This document shows, in pieces, positions 9,348-17,322 of a stretch of 56,169 nt of DNA; position 1 is the stretch's first letter; each line of letters begins with the position of its first letter. Both the position numbers and the translations under genes were made by a program. This DNA is from an uncultured Fibrobacter sp. (GTDB lineage: Bacteria; Fibrobacterota; Fibrobacteria; Fibrobacterales; Fibrobacteraceae): NCBI GenBank assembly GCA_934691725.1, contig CAKUTF010000015.1:1-56169 (forward strand). The letters run 5' to 3'. The notes beneath the pieces were generated by a model, which searched no databases, had not been told where the DNA came from, and was given only the letters and a program-made list of their open reading frames with translations.

Positions 9348-10042
9348 AGCGTCTCTTTTTGATTTTTCTTCTTTTCGGTTCGTCGTTTGCCGTGACGCCT
9401 TTTCCGCAAGTCAAGCATCACAAGGTGCTTCTCTCCGAGCGTTCTTCGCCGTATCTCCTGGAATCGGGCTTCGTTCTTTCGGAAAGCGACACGCTCTTGG
9501 TCGAGCCGGGAGTCGAGGTTTTTTTTAGCGGGTATGCAAAGCTCTACTTGCGCGGGACCGTCCGCATCGAAGGCTCGGCGGAAAAGCCCGTCACGTTCCT
9601 TTCCGCGGATTCGACGGAATCGTGGAACGGCCTGTATTTTTCGACAGGGGACAGATATTTCTACGTGAAGCACTTGCGCATCGAGAACGCCTTCCGGAAT
9701 ACGGTCATCCGTTCCCAGGGAATATTCGAGAACGTCAAGTTTGTGAACAACTACTACGGGCTCTGGGTGGAAAACTCGCCGCGGTTCGAACTTCTTTCTT
9801 GCGACTTTTCCCGGAACCGCTTCGCCCTTTCCGTCGGGGTCGGGACGGTCCGCTTTAGGAACACGAAAATCCACGACAATGTCTTCGGGCTCTATCTCTA
9901 CCGGGGAACTTCCTTTGACGGCGAAAGCAAACTTGTCATGAACAACCTGGAAGCGGATATCCGTAAAGAATCCGACGAGCTCGCGGTGAAGGGCCGCAAG
10001 GTTTCAAAGAACGTCTGGCAGCGTATCGAGTCCGAATTCTAG
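9344..10042 (+). CDS. Secreted right-handed beta-helix protein
   Basis: A 232-residue secreted protein (signal peptide MKRLFLIFLLFGSSFAV). After residue 40 it has the rhythm of a right-handed parallel beta-helix: VEPGVEVFFSGYAKLYLRGT, VRIEGSAEKPVTFLS, LRIENAFRNTVI, and then PbH1-like turns around NNYYGLWVENS and FSRNRFALSV. Such folds occur in polysaccharide-binding or polysaccharide-cleaving proteins and in surface proteins; no catalytic set can be named. It begins with GTG at 9344 overlapping the previous stop, with GGAGGG upstream. It sits 8 bp before the motor locus and may belong to it. Confidence 0.72.
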   Translation: MKRLFLIFLLFGSSFAVTPFPQVKHHKVLLSERSSPYLLESGFVLSESDTLLVEPGVEVFFSGYAKLYLRGTVRIEGSAEKPVTFLSADSTESWNGLYFSTGDRYFYVKHLRIENAFRNTVIRSQGIFENVKFVNNYYGLWVENSPRFELLSCDFSRNRFALSVGVGTVRFRNTKIHDNVFGLYLYRGTSFDGESKLVMNNLEADIRKESDELAVKGRKVSKNVWQRIESEF

Positions 10043-10050
10043 AGGTCGAA

Positions 10051-10941
10051 GTGGAAGAATCGTTTCGCAGGGCTATCCGGAAAATGACAGGTTCGAGCGT
10101 GCTCGGGGCGGGCTTTCGGCAGGACCGCTCTTCGGAACTTTCAAGCCTTTCGCAGGCGATGGATGTCCGCTGGTCGATAGCCTTGAACGAACACTTGGAC
10201 GCCGCGGAATCGAATCCGGAAGAGATGACATCCGGAAGCGAGATGATTTCGAACGGCTCGCACGCATGGAAACTTGCCGCGGAGGATTTCCCGGTCATCC
10301 TCGACGAGTATCGTGGCAAGTTTCGGGAATTCCGGTTCAAGTGGATGCAGCGTTTCGCGACGGACGAAATCACCCGGATGCTTTCGCAGAACCAGTATAT
10401 CCTCTCGGGCGAAAACGGCTACTTCTTTTCGGCAAATGCGGAAAAGCTGCGCAACCTTTATTTTTCCACGATACACCTGATGGTAGGGGACGCAGAAAAG
10501 CTTCTTGTCAATCTTTCCGGTCGCGTGGAACATATCCAGGACAAGCTTTCGAAAATGTGGTATCGGGAAAGCGCCATCGACGCGGTTTCCAAGATCTTGC
10601 CGTCTCTCGAAGCGGCCCTCCGCGCAAGCGAATACGCCCTGACTTCCCGCCTGCGCGCTTCGCTCGCCGGTGTTGCACGGAAGCGTTTCATGGCGGAGTT
10701 CAAGGCTCCCCGTGAAAGGAAATGTTTCCCGTCTGCGCGTTCCTGCGCAAAGAACCTGGGCGCGAACAGTTCGAACATCGCCTACGAGAACGCCTTTCTC
10801 GCCTTTACGGACGACTTCTGCGATTACGCGGAAGGAGTCACGCTCTACATCGGGGAATGGTATTCGGAAAAATGGCTTCTGTATCTGCGGGGATTTTCCC
10901 GCGGCCAGCTGGATCTCTTTACCCATAAAACCACGGAATAA
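10051..10941 (+). CDS. DUF3348-like cytoplasmic partner of a MotA/MotB-like complex
   Basis: A 296-residue soluble protein starting at GTG, with no signal peptide or membrane helix. The segment LGAGFRQDRSSELSSLSQAMDVRWSIALNEHLD near the start, then a charged spacer, and a long all-helical second half (about residues 80-290, containing DFPVILDEYRGKFREFRFKW) follow the layout of DUF3348 proteins, which head a four-gene locus in beta- and gammaproteobacteria. That assignment comes from layout and gene order, not from a search. It is 2 bp upstream of the MotA/TolQ-like gene. Its function in any organism is not established as far as I know. Confidence 0.6.
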   Translation: MEESFRRAIRKMTGSSVLGAGFRQDRSSELSSLSQAMDVRWSIALNEHLDAAESNPEEMTSGSEMISNGSHAWKLAAEDFPVILDEYRGKFREFRFKWMQRFATDEITRMLSQNQYILSGENGYFFSANAEKLRNLYFSTIHLMVGDAEKLLVNLSGRVEHIQDKLSKMWYRESAIDAVSKILPSLEAALRASEYALTSRLRASLAGVARKRFMAEFKAPRERKCFPSARSCAKNLGANSSNIAYENAFLAFTDDFCDYAEGVTLYIGEWYSEKWLLYLRGFSRGQLDLFTHKTTE

Positions 10942-10943
10942 AA

Positions 10944-12728
10944 ATGAAAAAATCTCTTTGGACGTTGCTTGTTTCTTTAATCGGGGCGGTGGTTCTTGTC
11001 TCCGGGGCGTTCTATTTCGGCGCGCCTCTTTTCGGCTGGCTCATCATGATGGCCATCTTCGCCATCTATCTTCTGTCCGCCTGGAATACGTTTTGCGCCA
11101 TCCGTAAAATTGCCGGGGAACGCAACCTAGCATCCAGGTATGCGTCTCTCTATGAATCGGGAAGTTCCCCGTCGGATGCGGAAATCGAAGGCGACGGAAT
11201 TCTCAACGGGCGAATCCGGTTCCTGCGTATGTTGAAGGCTCGGCAAGTGCTTTTCCAGGTCCAGGATCTGCCGTTTCTCAAGACGACCTGGGCTGCCGAA
11301 GAGGAAAGTTCCGTGCGGAGCGGGAGCGGGGTCGTGGTCCTGCTCGGTCTGATGGGGACCTTTTTCGGCCTGATGCTTTCTATCAACGCGGCGGGAAGCG
11401 CCATCGATTCAAATGCGACTTCCGAAACGACGCTCGGCATCATCCAGAACATCTTTTCGAGCATGAAGGGAATTTTCGGGTCGTCCCTTTGCGGGCTTTT
11501 CGCCGCCCTGATTTTGAACGCAATCCATTCCCTGTATGAATCGGACAGGGAGGCCTGGGTTTCCGAACTGGACCGTTTCACCTTGCTCTATCTGGTTCCG
11601 AAAAGCGGTTCTGCGGAAAACGCCCTCGCCGGGGAAATCCGGGAACTCTCGCGTTCGCTGAAGGGTGCGGAAGATGCGCGCGCGTCCGAGTTCAGGGAAA
11701 TGCTCGCCGCTTCGAAGTCGGCGGACGAGGCGCGCTTTGCCGAACTGAAAAACGGGCTTTCCGAAATGCAATCCTCCCTGGCCGAAAATCTCCTGAAAAT
11801 CGGCGAGGAATCGCTCCGCCGGCTTTCGGAATCGCAAAATGCCGCGCTCGACGGAATGCGGACCGTGGTGCAGAAAATGGCGGAGGATTTCTCGGTGGCC
11901 GGAAAGGGCGCTGCGACCTCTTTGCTTGAATCCGGGTCCATGGTGACGGAGAAACTCCGCGATTCGCTTTCTTCGGTGACGAGCGGACTTTCCGAGGAAA
12001 TGCGGAAGCTTTCTTCGAGCGTCCAGTCGATCGAGTCCGGCGTGGTGAACGGTCTCGAAAAGGAAATTTCGAACCTTTCGACAAATGTGGCAAGCTCGAT
12101 TTCGAATCATCTGGACGTCCAGATGGAAAATTCCGGCGAAAGGTGGAACCGCTTCATGGAAGCTCTCAAGTCTTCGACGGAAAAGGTCGCCGACGCGGAA
12201 CAGAAAGGCCTGGAAATCTTGCGGACCGTGGCCGAAAACGTCGCGTCGAAGGCGAACGAATCGACGGTCGGGCTTTCGGAAACCGTTTCCCGCGAAATCG
12301 AAAGTCTCTCGCAAAAGGTGCAGGCTTCGTTTGCGGAACTTTCCCGCTCTTCGGAATCCCTTGTCGCGTCGCAGCAGTCGCTCATTTCGGGAATCGATTC
12401 CCGCGTGGCGAAGGAAAACGAATCCACGGAAGCTCTTTCTTCAAGCGTCGCCGAAGCGGCGAAACTCATGCGCGTAAACCAGTCGGAGCTTTCGGCGAAC
12501 CTCGAAATGTTCGGCAAGGGAATCGAGGCGGTACTTTCCAAGCTTTCCGGGGATGTTCCCGAGCGTGAAAACGAGCAGAATTTCATCGAACGGCTGAATT
12601 CAGCGCTCCAGTCGTTTGAAGAACGCTCCGGCGAAGTCCTTCTCGAAAACGCCCTGAAAACGCAGGAAATCTTGCTCGAAATTTTGGACCAGGTTCAGAA
12701 GGCTCCCGCAAAGCCGAAGGCGGAATAG
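10944..12728 (+). CDS. MotA/TolQ-like channel subunit with long coiled-coil tail (DUF802-like)
   Basis: A 594-residue protein. Residues 1-55 hold two membrane helices. A second pair at about 120-205 contains VVLLGLMGTFFGLMLSI and SSLCGLFAALILN, which match the pore-lining helices 2 and 3 of the MotA/TolQ/ExbB family. From about residue 220 to 585 it is one long Ser/Glu/Ala-rich helical region with heptad-like patterns (LSEMQSSLAENLLKIGEESL and similar), which should form an extended cytoplasmic coiled coil. DUF802 proteins and ZorA of Zorya have the same plan. Partnered with the next gene it should form a proton-driven stator. No flagellar genes are in the window. Confidence 0.82.
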   Translation: MKKSLWTLLVSLIGAVVLVSGAFYFGAPLFGWLIMMAIFAIYLLSAWNTFCAIRKIAGERNLASRYASLYESGSSPSDAEIEGDGILNGRIRFLRMLKARQVLFQVQDLPFLKTTWAAEEESSVRSGSGVVVLLGLMGTFFGLMLSINAAGSAIDSNATSETTLGIIQNIFSSMKGIFGSSLCGLFAALILNAIHSLYESDREAWVSELDRFTLLYLVPKSGSAENALAGEIRELSRSLKGAEDARASEFREMLAASKSADEARFAELKNGLSEMQSSLAENLLKIGEESLRRLSESQNAALDGMRTVVQKMAEDFSVAGKGAATSLLESGSMVTEKLRDSLSSVTSGLSEEMRKLSSSVQSIESGVVNGLEKEISNLSTNVASSISNHLDVQMENSGERWNRFMEALKSSTEKVADAEQKGLEILRTVAENVASKANESTVGLSETVSREIESLSQKVQASFAELSRSSESLVASQQSLISGIDSRVAKENESTEALSSSVAEAAKLMRVNQSELSANLEMFGKGIEAVLSKLSGDVPERENEQNFIERLNSALQSFEERSGEVLLENALKTQEILLEILDQVQKAPAKPKAE

Positions 12729-12731
12729 TCC

Positions 12732-13382
12732 ATGGCGAAGCGTCGCGAAGAAAGCCATTGGCTTGTTTTTACGGACCTGACCGCCGGCCTCCTCTCGCTT
12801 TTCATTTTGGCGTTTGTCGCGATGACGACGATGAAGGAAAAGAAGGCGGAAGCGCTGACCCGTACGGAGCAGGAAGTCGTGAGCTGCCAGGAGGAAATGC
12901 GCCGGGTGGCGAAGGAGCGGAACGCGCTTCTGTCGCAAAGCCTCAAGTCTTCCCTCGAAAAGGGAATCATCGCGCTCGAAAACGGGAATATCTTGATCCA
13001 GGCATCGTTTCTCTTTCCGCGGAACGGGGCGGACCTGACCGCCGAGGGAATTTCCTACATCAAGTCGATAGGCAAGGGCCTGCAGGACGTTCTCGATACG
13101 GGCGATGCTATCATGGTTTCCGGCTTTACGGACGATACGCCGACCAATTCCCCGACCTATACGAATTGGAACCTTTCGACGGAACGCGCTGTCAATGTGG
13201 TGAAGACGCTTATCGCGCAGGGCTTTTCGCCTGAGCGGGTCTTCGCCGCGGGCTTCGGGGAATTTCACCCGAGAGTGCCGAACACGAGCGAGGAAAACCG
13301 CCGCCTGAACCGTCGCGTGGAAATCGGCATTACGCCGATTCGAAGGTCGAGCGCCGAAACCGCCGGAGAGGCTTCCCGATGA
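12732..13382 (+). CDS. MotB/OmpA-like stator subunit with peptidoglycan-binding domain
   Basis: A 216-residue protein with a single N-terminal membrane helix, FTDLTAGLLSLFILAFV, in which Asp15 sits where MotB and ZorB carry their essential proton-binding aspartate. A short coiled coil (about 35-75) links to an OmpA-type peptidoglycan-binding domain (about 90-200) with ILIQASFLFPRNGADLT, GFTDDTPTNSP and NWNLSTERAVNVVKTLIAQG, and NRRLNRRVEI near the end. It therefore pairs with the MotA/TolQ-like protein and anchors it to the cell wall. The start codon is 3 bp after the previous stop and the end overlaps the next gene by ATGA. Confidence 0.85.
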   Translation: MAKRREESHWLVFTDLTAGLLSLFILAFVAMTTMKEKKAEALTRTEQEVVSCQEEMRRVAKERNALLSQSLKSSLEKGIIALENGNILIQASFLFPRNGADLTAEGISYIKSIGKGLQDVLDTGDAIMVSGFTDDTPTNSPTYTNWNLSTERAVNVVKTLIAQGFSPERVFAAGFGEFHPRVPNTSEENRRLNRRVEIGITPIRRSSAETAGEASR

Positions 13383-14062
13383 GCGGTCCGCTTGACGCAG
13401 AATTCGCTTCGGTAAAGAACCGGGTCGATGCGCTTCGCAAGAAAGACCGCTTGCCGTTTTGGCGCTTGTCCTTTGCCGACTTTCTGCTTTCGCGGGCTGC
13501 CGATTATCTGCTTCTTCAAGAGACGGACGAAGCTTCCGATACGATCCTCCGCCTGAACCGCTGGGTAGAGCAGCACGAACGGGAACTTTCCCTGTCGGAA
13601 AAACCGCAAGAATCCAAGGTTCCGCTTTGGAACAGGGAATCCCTGGAAAAGGAAATTTCCGAATTCCAGAAGAAGCTTTCGTCGAAAAAATATCTGATTC
13701 CCGTCGCGGAACGCATTTCGTTTACGAGCGGTATCGAAAAAGCGCAAAGCCTTATCGTGGAAGGCTCTTTCGATCGCGCCTATTCCGAGCTGTTTGCGCT
13801 TCGCTCGCAGCTGGTTTCCCGGTTGCACCGCTCTTACCGGGCGCGGGCGGTCATGATGCTTTACAGCACCCGCCAGGCAGGCTTTGGGCATTCGCCGGCG
13901 GGAACGGTCGTAGGGCCTTACAATGCGGAACATACCCTGGAAAGCGCGCTTTCCCTTGTCGGGGAACGCGACGCCATCTGGGTGGAAGATTTTTTGGAAC
14001 TCTATGACGGTATTTCAAAAATCACGGAACGCCTCGCTCCGCTAGAACGAAAACGCCGATGA
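13379..14062 (+). CDS. DUF2894-like cytoplasmic protein of the stator locus
   Basis: A 227-residue soluble, mostly helical protein. Its opening, VDALRKKDRLPFWRLSFADFLLSRAADY at about residues 15-43, follows the pattern of DUF2894 proteins (a leucine-arginine helix, then a phenylalanine-rich helix that starts a domain), and its position as last gene after an OmpA/MotB-like gene is exactly that of DUF2894 in proteobacterial DUF3348-DUF802-OmpA-DUF2894 loci. It overlaps the OmpA-like gene in ATGA and ends 6 bp before the CsoR operator. The family name is an inference from context plus pattern; no function is known to me. Confidence 0.6.
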   Translation: MSGPLDAEFASVKNRVDALRKKDRLPFWRLSFADFLLSRAADYLLLQETDEASDTILRLNRWVEQHERELSLSEKPQESKVPLWNRESLEKEISEFQKKLSSKKYLIPVAERISFTSGIEKAQSLIVEGSFDRAYSELFALRSQLVSRLHRSYRARAVMMLYSTRQAGFGHSPAGTVVGPYNAEHTLESALSLVGERDAIWVEDFLELYDGISKITERLAPLERKRR

Positions 14063-14068
14063 TTTCAT

Positions 14069-14085
14069 ATACCCCATTGGGGTAT
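14069..14085. promoter_or_regulatory. CsoR operator: perfect 7-bp inverted repeat
   Basis: ATACCCC-ATT-GGGGTAT is a perfect palindrome with a 3-bp centre, of the TACCCC...GGGGTA type bound by copper-sensing CsoR repressors. It lies just upstream of a TATATT -10-like box (14093-14098) and 61 bp before the csoR start, so bound CsoR would sit in the core promoter and repress the whole copper operon until Cu(I) releases it. Confidence 0.88.
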
Positions 14086-14145
14086 TTTTTTGTATATTTA
14101 TTGCGAACCGCTGCTTTGGTAAAGCGGCTTGAAAGAGGTTTCGCT

Positions 14146-14454
14146 ATGGTGAAAAAGGCTTGCGACTGCAAGGATTGCAAAATAAAGCACCGCGATGAAT
14201 CGGAAATACGCCGGATGGTTTCCCGCCTGAACCGGATCGAGGGCCAGATCAAGGGCATCCGGGGAATGCTTGAAAAGGACGCCTACTGCACGGACATATT
14301 AATCCAGGTTTCGGCGGCGAACGCGGCGCTAAACGCTTTTAACAAGATGCTTCTCTCGAACCATATTCGGACCTGCGTCGCAAAGCATGTACGCGAAGGC
14401 GACGATTCGGTAATCGACGAGCTTGTCGAAATTCTTCCCAGACTGATGAAATAA
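14146..14454 (+). CDS. csoR: CsoR-type copper-sensing repressor
   Basis: A 102-residue all-helical repressor of the CsoR/RcnR family. The Cu(I) ligand set is present: Cys in DAYCTDIL (about residue 46) and the His and Cys of NHIRTCV spaced HxxxC (about residues 71 and 75), matching the C-H-C pattern of true CsoR and not the nickel/formaldehyde types. RMVSRLNRIEGQIKGIRGML is the family signature. An extra N-terminal cysteine cluster (ACDCKDCK) is not part of the classic site. The ATG at 14146 is preceded by AGAGG and gives the normal length; an open frame from 14059 would run through the operator. It controls the genes downstream. Confidence 0.92.
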   Translation: MVKKACDCKDCKIKHRDESEIRRMVSRLNRIEGQIKGIRGMLEKDAYCTDILIQVSAANAALNAFNKMLLSNHIRTCVAKHVREGDDSVIDELVEILPRLMK

Positions 14455-14466
14455 AGGAGTTCCCAA

Positions 14467-14832
14467 ATGCTGAACGTTATCATTGTCCTTCTGATTCTCG
14501 CGGCGATTGTTTTCGCTGTCCGCTCATCGATTTTGCATTTCAAGGGACAGGGCGCCTGTTGCGGCGGTGGAAGCGGTGAAACGATTGCCGTAGAAAAGAC
14601 GCTCGAAGGAAATGTCGTTTGCGAAAAAACGGCTGCCGTCGAGGGAATGGTCTGCAAAAATTGCGCAGCCCACGTGCAGAACGCCCTGAATGCGTTGGAA
14701 GGCGTCTCCGCCAAGGTGAACCTGAAAAAGGCCGAAGTCCAGATCCGTGCCGTCCGCGATGTTTCGGACGAAGAAATCCGGAAAGCCGTTTCCGATGCGG
14801 GCTATGGCGTCGGGAAAGTTATCGACCGTTAA
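14467..14832 (+). CDS. Membrane-anchored HMA copper-binding protein
   Basis: A 121-residue protein with one N-terminal membrane helix (residues 1-25, LNVIIVLLILAAIVFAV), a Cys/Gly linker (GACCGGGSGE) and a C-terminal heavy-metal-associated domain (about 53-121) with the metal motif GMVCKNCAAHV. The front half resembles the small FeoB-associated cysteine-rich membrane proteins, the back half CopZ. Between csoR and copA, it probably presents Cu(I) to the ATPase at the membrane. The helix orientation would place the HMA domain in the cytoplasm only if the N-terminus is outside. AAAGGAG lies 7 bp before the start. Confidence 0.8.
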   Translation: MLNVIIVLLILAAIVFAVRSSILHFKGQGACCGGGSGETIAVEKTLEGNVVCEKTAAVEGMVCKNCAAHVQNALNALEGVSAKVNLKKAEVQIRAVRDVSDEEIRKAVSDAGYGVGKVIDR

Positions 14833-14847
14833 ATTCTCGGAGAAAAG

Positions 14848-17277
14848 ATGGAAAAGTTTCGCGTCATCGGAATGTCGTGTGCCGCCTGTGTCGCCCGTGT
14901 CGAAAAATCCGTCCGGGATGTTCCCGGTGTGGCGTCCTGCTCGGCGAGCCTTCTTACGAACAGTCTGCTCGTGGAGGGAAACTTTAAAAGTTCGGATGTC
15001 ATTTGTGCCGTTGAAAAGGCTGGCTACGGTGCATCTCCGTGGAAAGATTCCTCGGCGAGCGAATCGGAGCTGGACCTGCTTGCGGACAGGACTTCGCCTC
15101 TTCTGTGGAAACGCTTTTTCTTTTCGATAGCCTTTCTCTCGGTCCTTCTTTATTTCAGCATGGCAAATCCGCTTCTGGGATTGCCGCTTCCGGCTTGCTT
15201 TGCCCGGTATGCGCTTTTGGGCGGTTCCGTGCAGATGGCGCTTGCGCTGATCGTTCTCTTCATCAACCGGAAATTTTTCGTGAGCGGATTCCGGGCGCTT
15301 TTTCACGGCGGACCGAATATGGATACGCTGGTTTCCCTCGGAGCGGGCGCTTCGTTTGTGTACAGCTTCGCGATGCTTTTCTTTTCGGATGGGAAATCCC
15401 TTTATTTTGAAACGTCGGCGATGATAGTTACGCTGATCACCCTGGGAAAATGCCTGGAAGCGATGTCGAAGGGTCGCACGACGGACGCGCTGAAAAGCCT
15501 GGTGAAGCTCGCGCCCAAGACGGCGAATGTCATCCGGGATGGAAACGAAATCGTGGTGGAGGCGTCCCAGGTGAAGGTGGGGGACGTCTTTATCGTAAAG
15601 CCAGGCGAAAGCGTTCCCGTCGATGGCGTGGTTTTGGAAGGCGCGTCCTCTGTCGATGAATCCGCGCTTTCCGGCGAGAGCATCCCTGTCGATAAGGAAG
15701 TGAATTCTCCTGTCAGCGCGGCGACGCTTAACCAGAACGGATTTTTAAAATGCCGGGCGCTTCGGGTCGGACGCGATACGGCGCTTTCGAAAATCATCGA
15801 TATGGTGAGCGAAGCTTCGGCGACAAAGGCGCCGATCGAAAAAATCGCGGATCGGGTCTCCGGCGTTTTTGTACCGGCTGTCATCCTCGTTTCGCTCGTG
15901 ACGTTTTCTGTCTGGAAATTCCTGGGGGCGGATTTTTCGTTTGCGCTTTCCCATGCGATTGCCGTACTTGTCGTGAGCTGCCCGTGTGCGCTCGGCCTTG
16001 CGACGCCTGTCGCCATCATGGTCGGGATGGGCAAGGGGGCGAAAAACGGAATACTCTTCAAGACGGGATCCGCCGTGGAAGAAACGGGGCGGATTCGGAT
16101 TGTCGCCTTGGACAAGACGGGAACGATTACGCGGGGAAAGCCTGTCGTGACGGATATCGTTCCGAACGGAATGTCCCCGGAAAGTTTTTTGGAACTGGCC
16201 GCTTCGCTCGAAGTGCGGAGCGAACATCCGCTGTCGAAAGCGATCCTCGCTAAAGCGGAAGAGCTTTCCGTCAAAATCGTGGAACCGGAATCTTTCACGG
16301 CGAAATCCGGCTTGGGCGTAGAGGCTCTTGTCGCTGGCAAAAAGGCGTTTGCCGGGAATCTGGGATTTATCCGCTCCAAGGTTTCGGTCGATTCTTCCGT
16401 AGAAAGCTCGCTTTCAAAACTCGCCGACGAAGGGAAAACCCCGATTCTATTTGCGGATGAAAATGTTTTCCTCGGAATCATCGCTGTTGCGGATGAACTG
16501 AAAGAGGACAGCGCCGCCTCGATTTCCGAACTGAAGAAGATGGGAATCTACACGGTCATGCTTTCGGGGGACAATAAGCGGACGGCTTCGGCTGTCGCGC
16601 AAAAGGCTCATGTCGATGAAGTCGTCGCGGGGATCCTTCCGGGAGAGAAGGCAAGTGAAATCCGCCGGTTGCAGCAGCGCGGAAAGGTCGCGATGGTCGG
16701 TGACGGCATCAACGATGCGCCAGCGCTTGCGGCGGCAAATGTCGGCATGGCTATCGGAGCGGGAACGGACGTGGCAATCGATGCCGCGGATGTCGTGCTG
16801 GTAAACAGCAGTCTGGAAGATGTCTGCGCCGCGGTCCGCTTGAGCCGGGCGACCCTTTGGAACATCCGGGAGAACCTTTTCTGGGCGTTCTTCTACAATG
16901 TCGCCCTGATGCCGCTTGCCGCCGGGGTGTATTACGCAATCAACGGCTGGTCCATGCATCCGGTTCTCGGAGCCTTTGCGATGAGCCTTTCGAGTTTCTG
17001 TGTCGTGATGAACGCTCTCCGGCTGAATTTCAAACGGATTCGGTCGAGACGCAAGGAGTGTAAAATGGAAAAAATGACGAAGAACATTCGGGTCGAAGGA
17101 ATGATGTGCGCCCACTGTGAAGCCCGTGTCCGCGAAGCGCTGCTTTCGATTCCGGGAATCGAGAATGCCGTGGCGGATCACAAGAAAAATTGCGTAAAAA
17201 TCGAAAGCTCGTCCCTGCCTTCCGAGGAATCCCTGGAAGCGGCAATCCAAAAGGCCGGTTACACTTACAGGGGATAA
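14848..17277 (+). CDS. copA: Copper-exporting P1B ATPase CopA with C-terminal CopZ-like HMA fusion
   Basis: An 809-residue P-type ATPase. An N-terminal HMA domain (GMSCAACVARV, residues 5-15) is followed by paired membrane helices, the TGES-type actuator loop (ALSGESIPVDK), the copper-site helix SCPCALGLATP (about 375), the phosphorylation motif DKTGT (about 421), the P-domain GDGINDAPA (about 617) and two last helices. It pumps Cu(I) out of the cytoplasm. Unusually, a second HMA domain (GMMCAHCEARV) follows from residue 740. The junction holds AAGGAG 6 bp before an in-frame ATG at 17065, so a free 70-residue CopZ-like chaperone could also be made. Confidence 0.93.
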   Translation: MEKFRVIGMSCAACVARVEKSVRDVPGVASCSASLLTNSLLVEGNFKSSDVICAVEKAGYGASPWKDSSASESELDLLADRTSPLLWKRFFFSIAFLSVLLYFSMANPLLGLPLPACFARYALLGGSVQMALALIVLFINRKFFVSGFRALFHGGPNMDTLVSLGAGASFVYSFAMLFFSDGKSLYFETSAMIVTLITLGKCLEAMSKGRTTDALKSLVKLAPKTANVIRDGNEIVVEASQVKVGDVFIVKPGESVPVDGVVLEGASSVDESALSGESIPVDKEVNSPVSAATLNQNGFLKCRALRVGRDTALSKIIDMVSEASATKAPIEKIADRVSGVFVPAVILVSLVTFSVWKFLGADFSFALSHAIAVLVVSCPCALGLATPVAIMVGMGKGAKNGILFKTGSAVEETGRIRIVALDKTGTITRGKPVVTDIVPNGMSPESFLELAASLEVRSEHPLSKAILAKAEELSVKIVEPESFTAKSGLGVEALVAGKKAFAGNLGFIRSKVSVDSSVESSLSKLADEGKTPILFADENVFLGIIAVADELKEDSAASISELKKMGIYTVMLSGDNKRTASAVAQKAHVDEVVAGILPGEKASEIRRLQQRGKVAMVGDGINDAPALAAANVGMAIGAGTDVAIDAADVVLVNSSLEDVCAAVRLSRATLWNIRENLFWAFFYNVALMPLAAGVYYAINGWSMHPVLGAFAMSLSSFCVVMNALRLNFKRIRSRRKECKMEKMTKNIRVEGMMCAHCEARVREALLSIPGIENAVADHKKNCVKIESSSLPSEESLEAAIQKAGYTYRG

Positions 17278-17281
17278 AAGA

Positions 17282-17307
17282 AAACCGTCCGGAAATTCGG
17301 GCGGTTT
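17282..17307. terminator. Bidirectional terminator between copA and argH
   Basis: AAACCGTCCG and CGGGCGGTTT form a 10-bp stem with one G-U pair around a 6-base loop, between two convergent genes. The minus strand continues into TTTTCTTTT, so it should terminate argH transcription well; on the plus strand the T-rich tail is weaker. Confidence 0.75.
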
Positions 17308-17322
17308 CGTTTAGCAGAAAGA

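Noticed and set aside
10944..13382. Zorya defence system (ZorA/ZorB)
   Set aside because: The stator pair fits, but neighbours are neither ZorC/ZorD nor ZorE; they are soluble proteins matching the DUF3348/DUF2894 pattern, and lipoprotein and copper genes follow.
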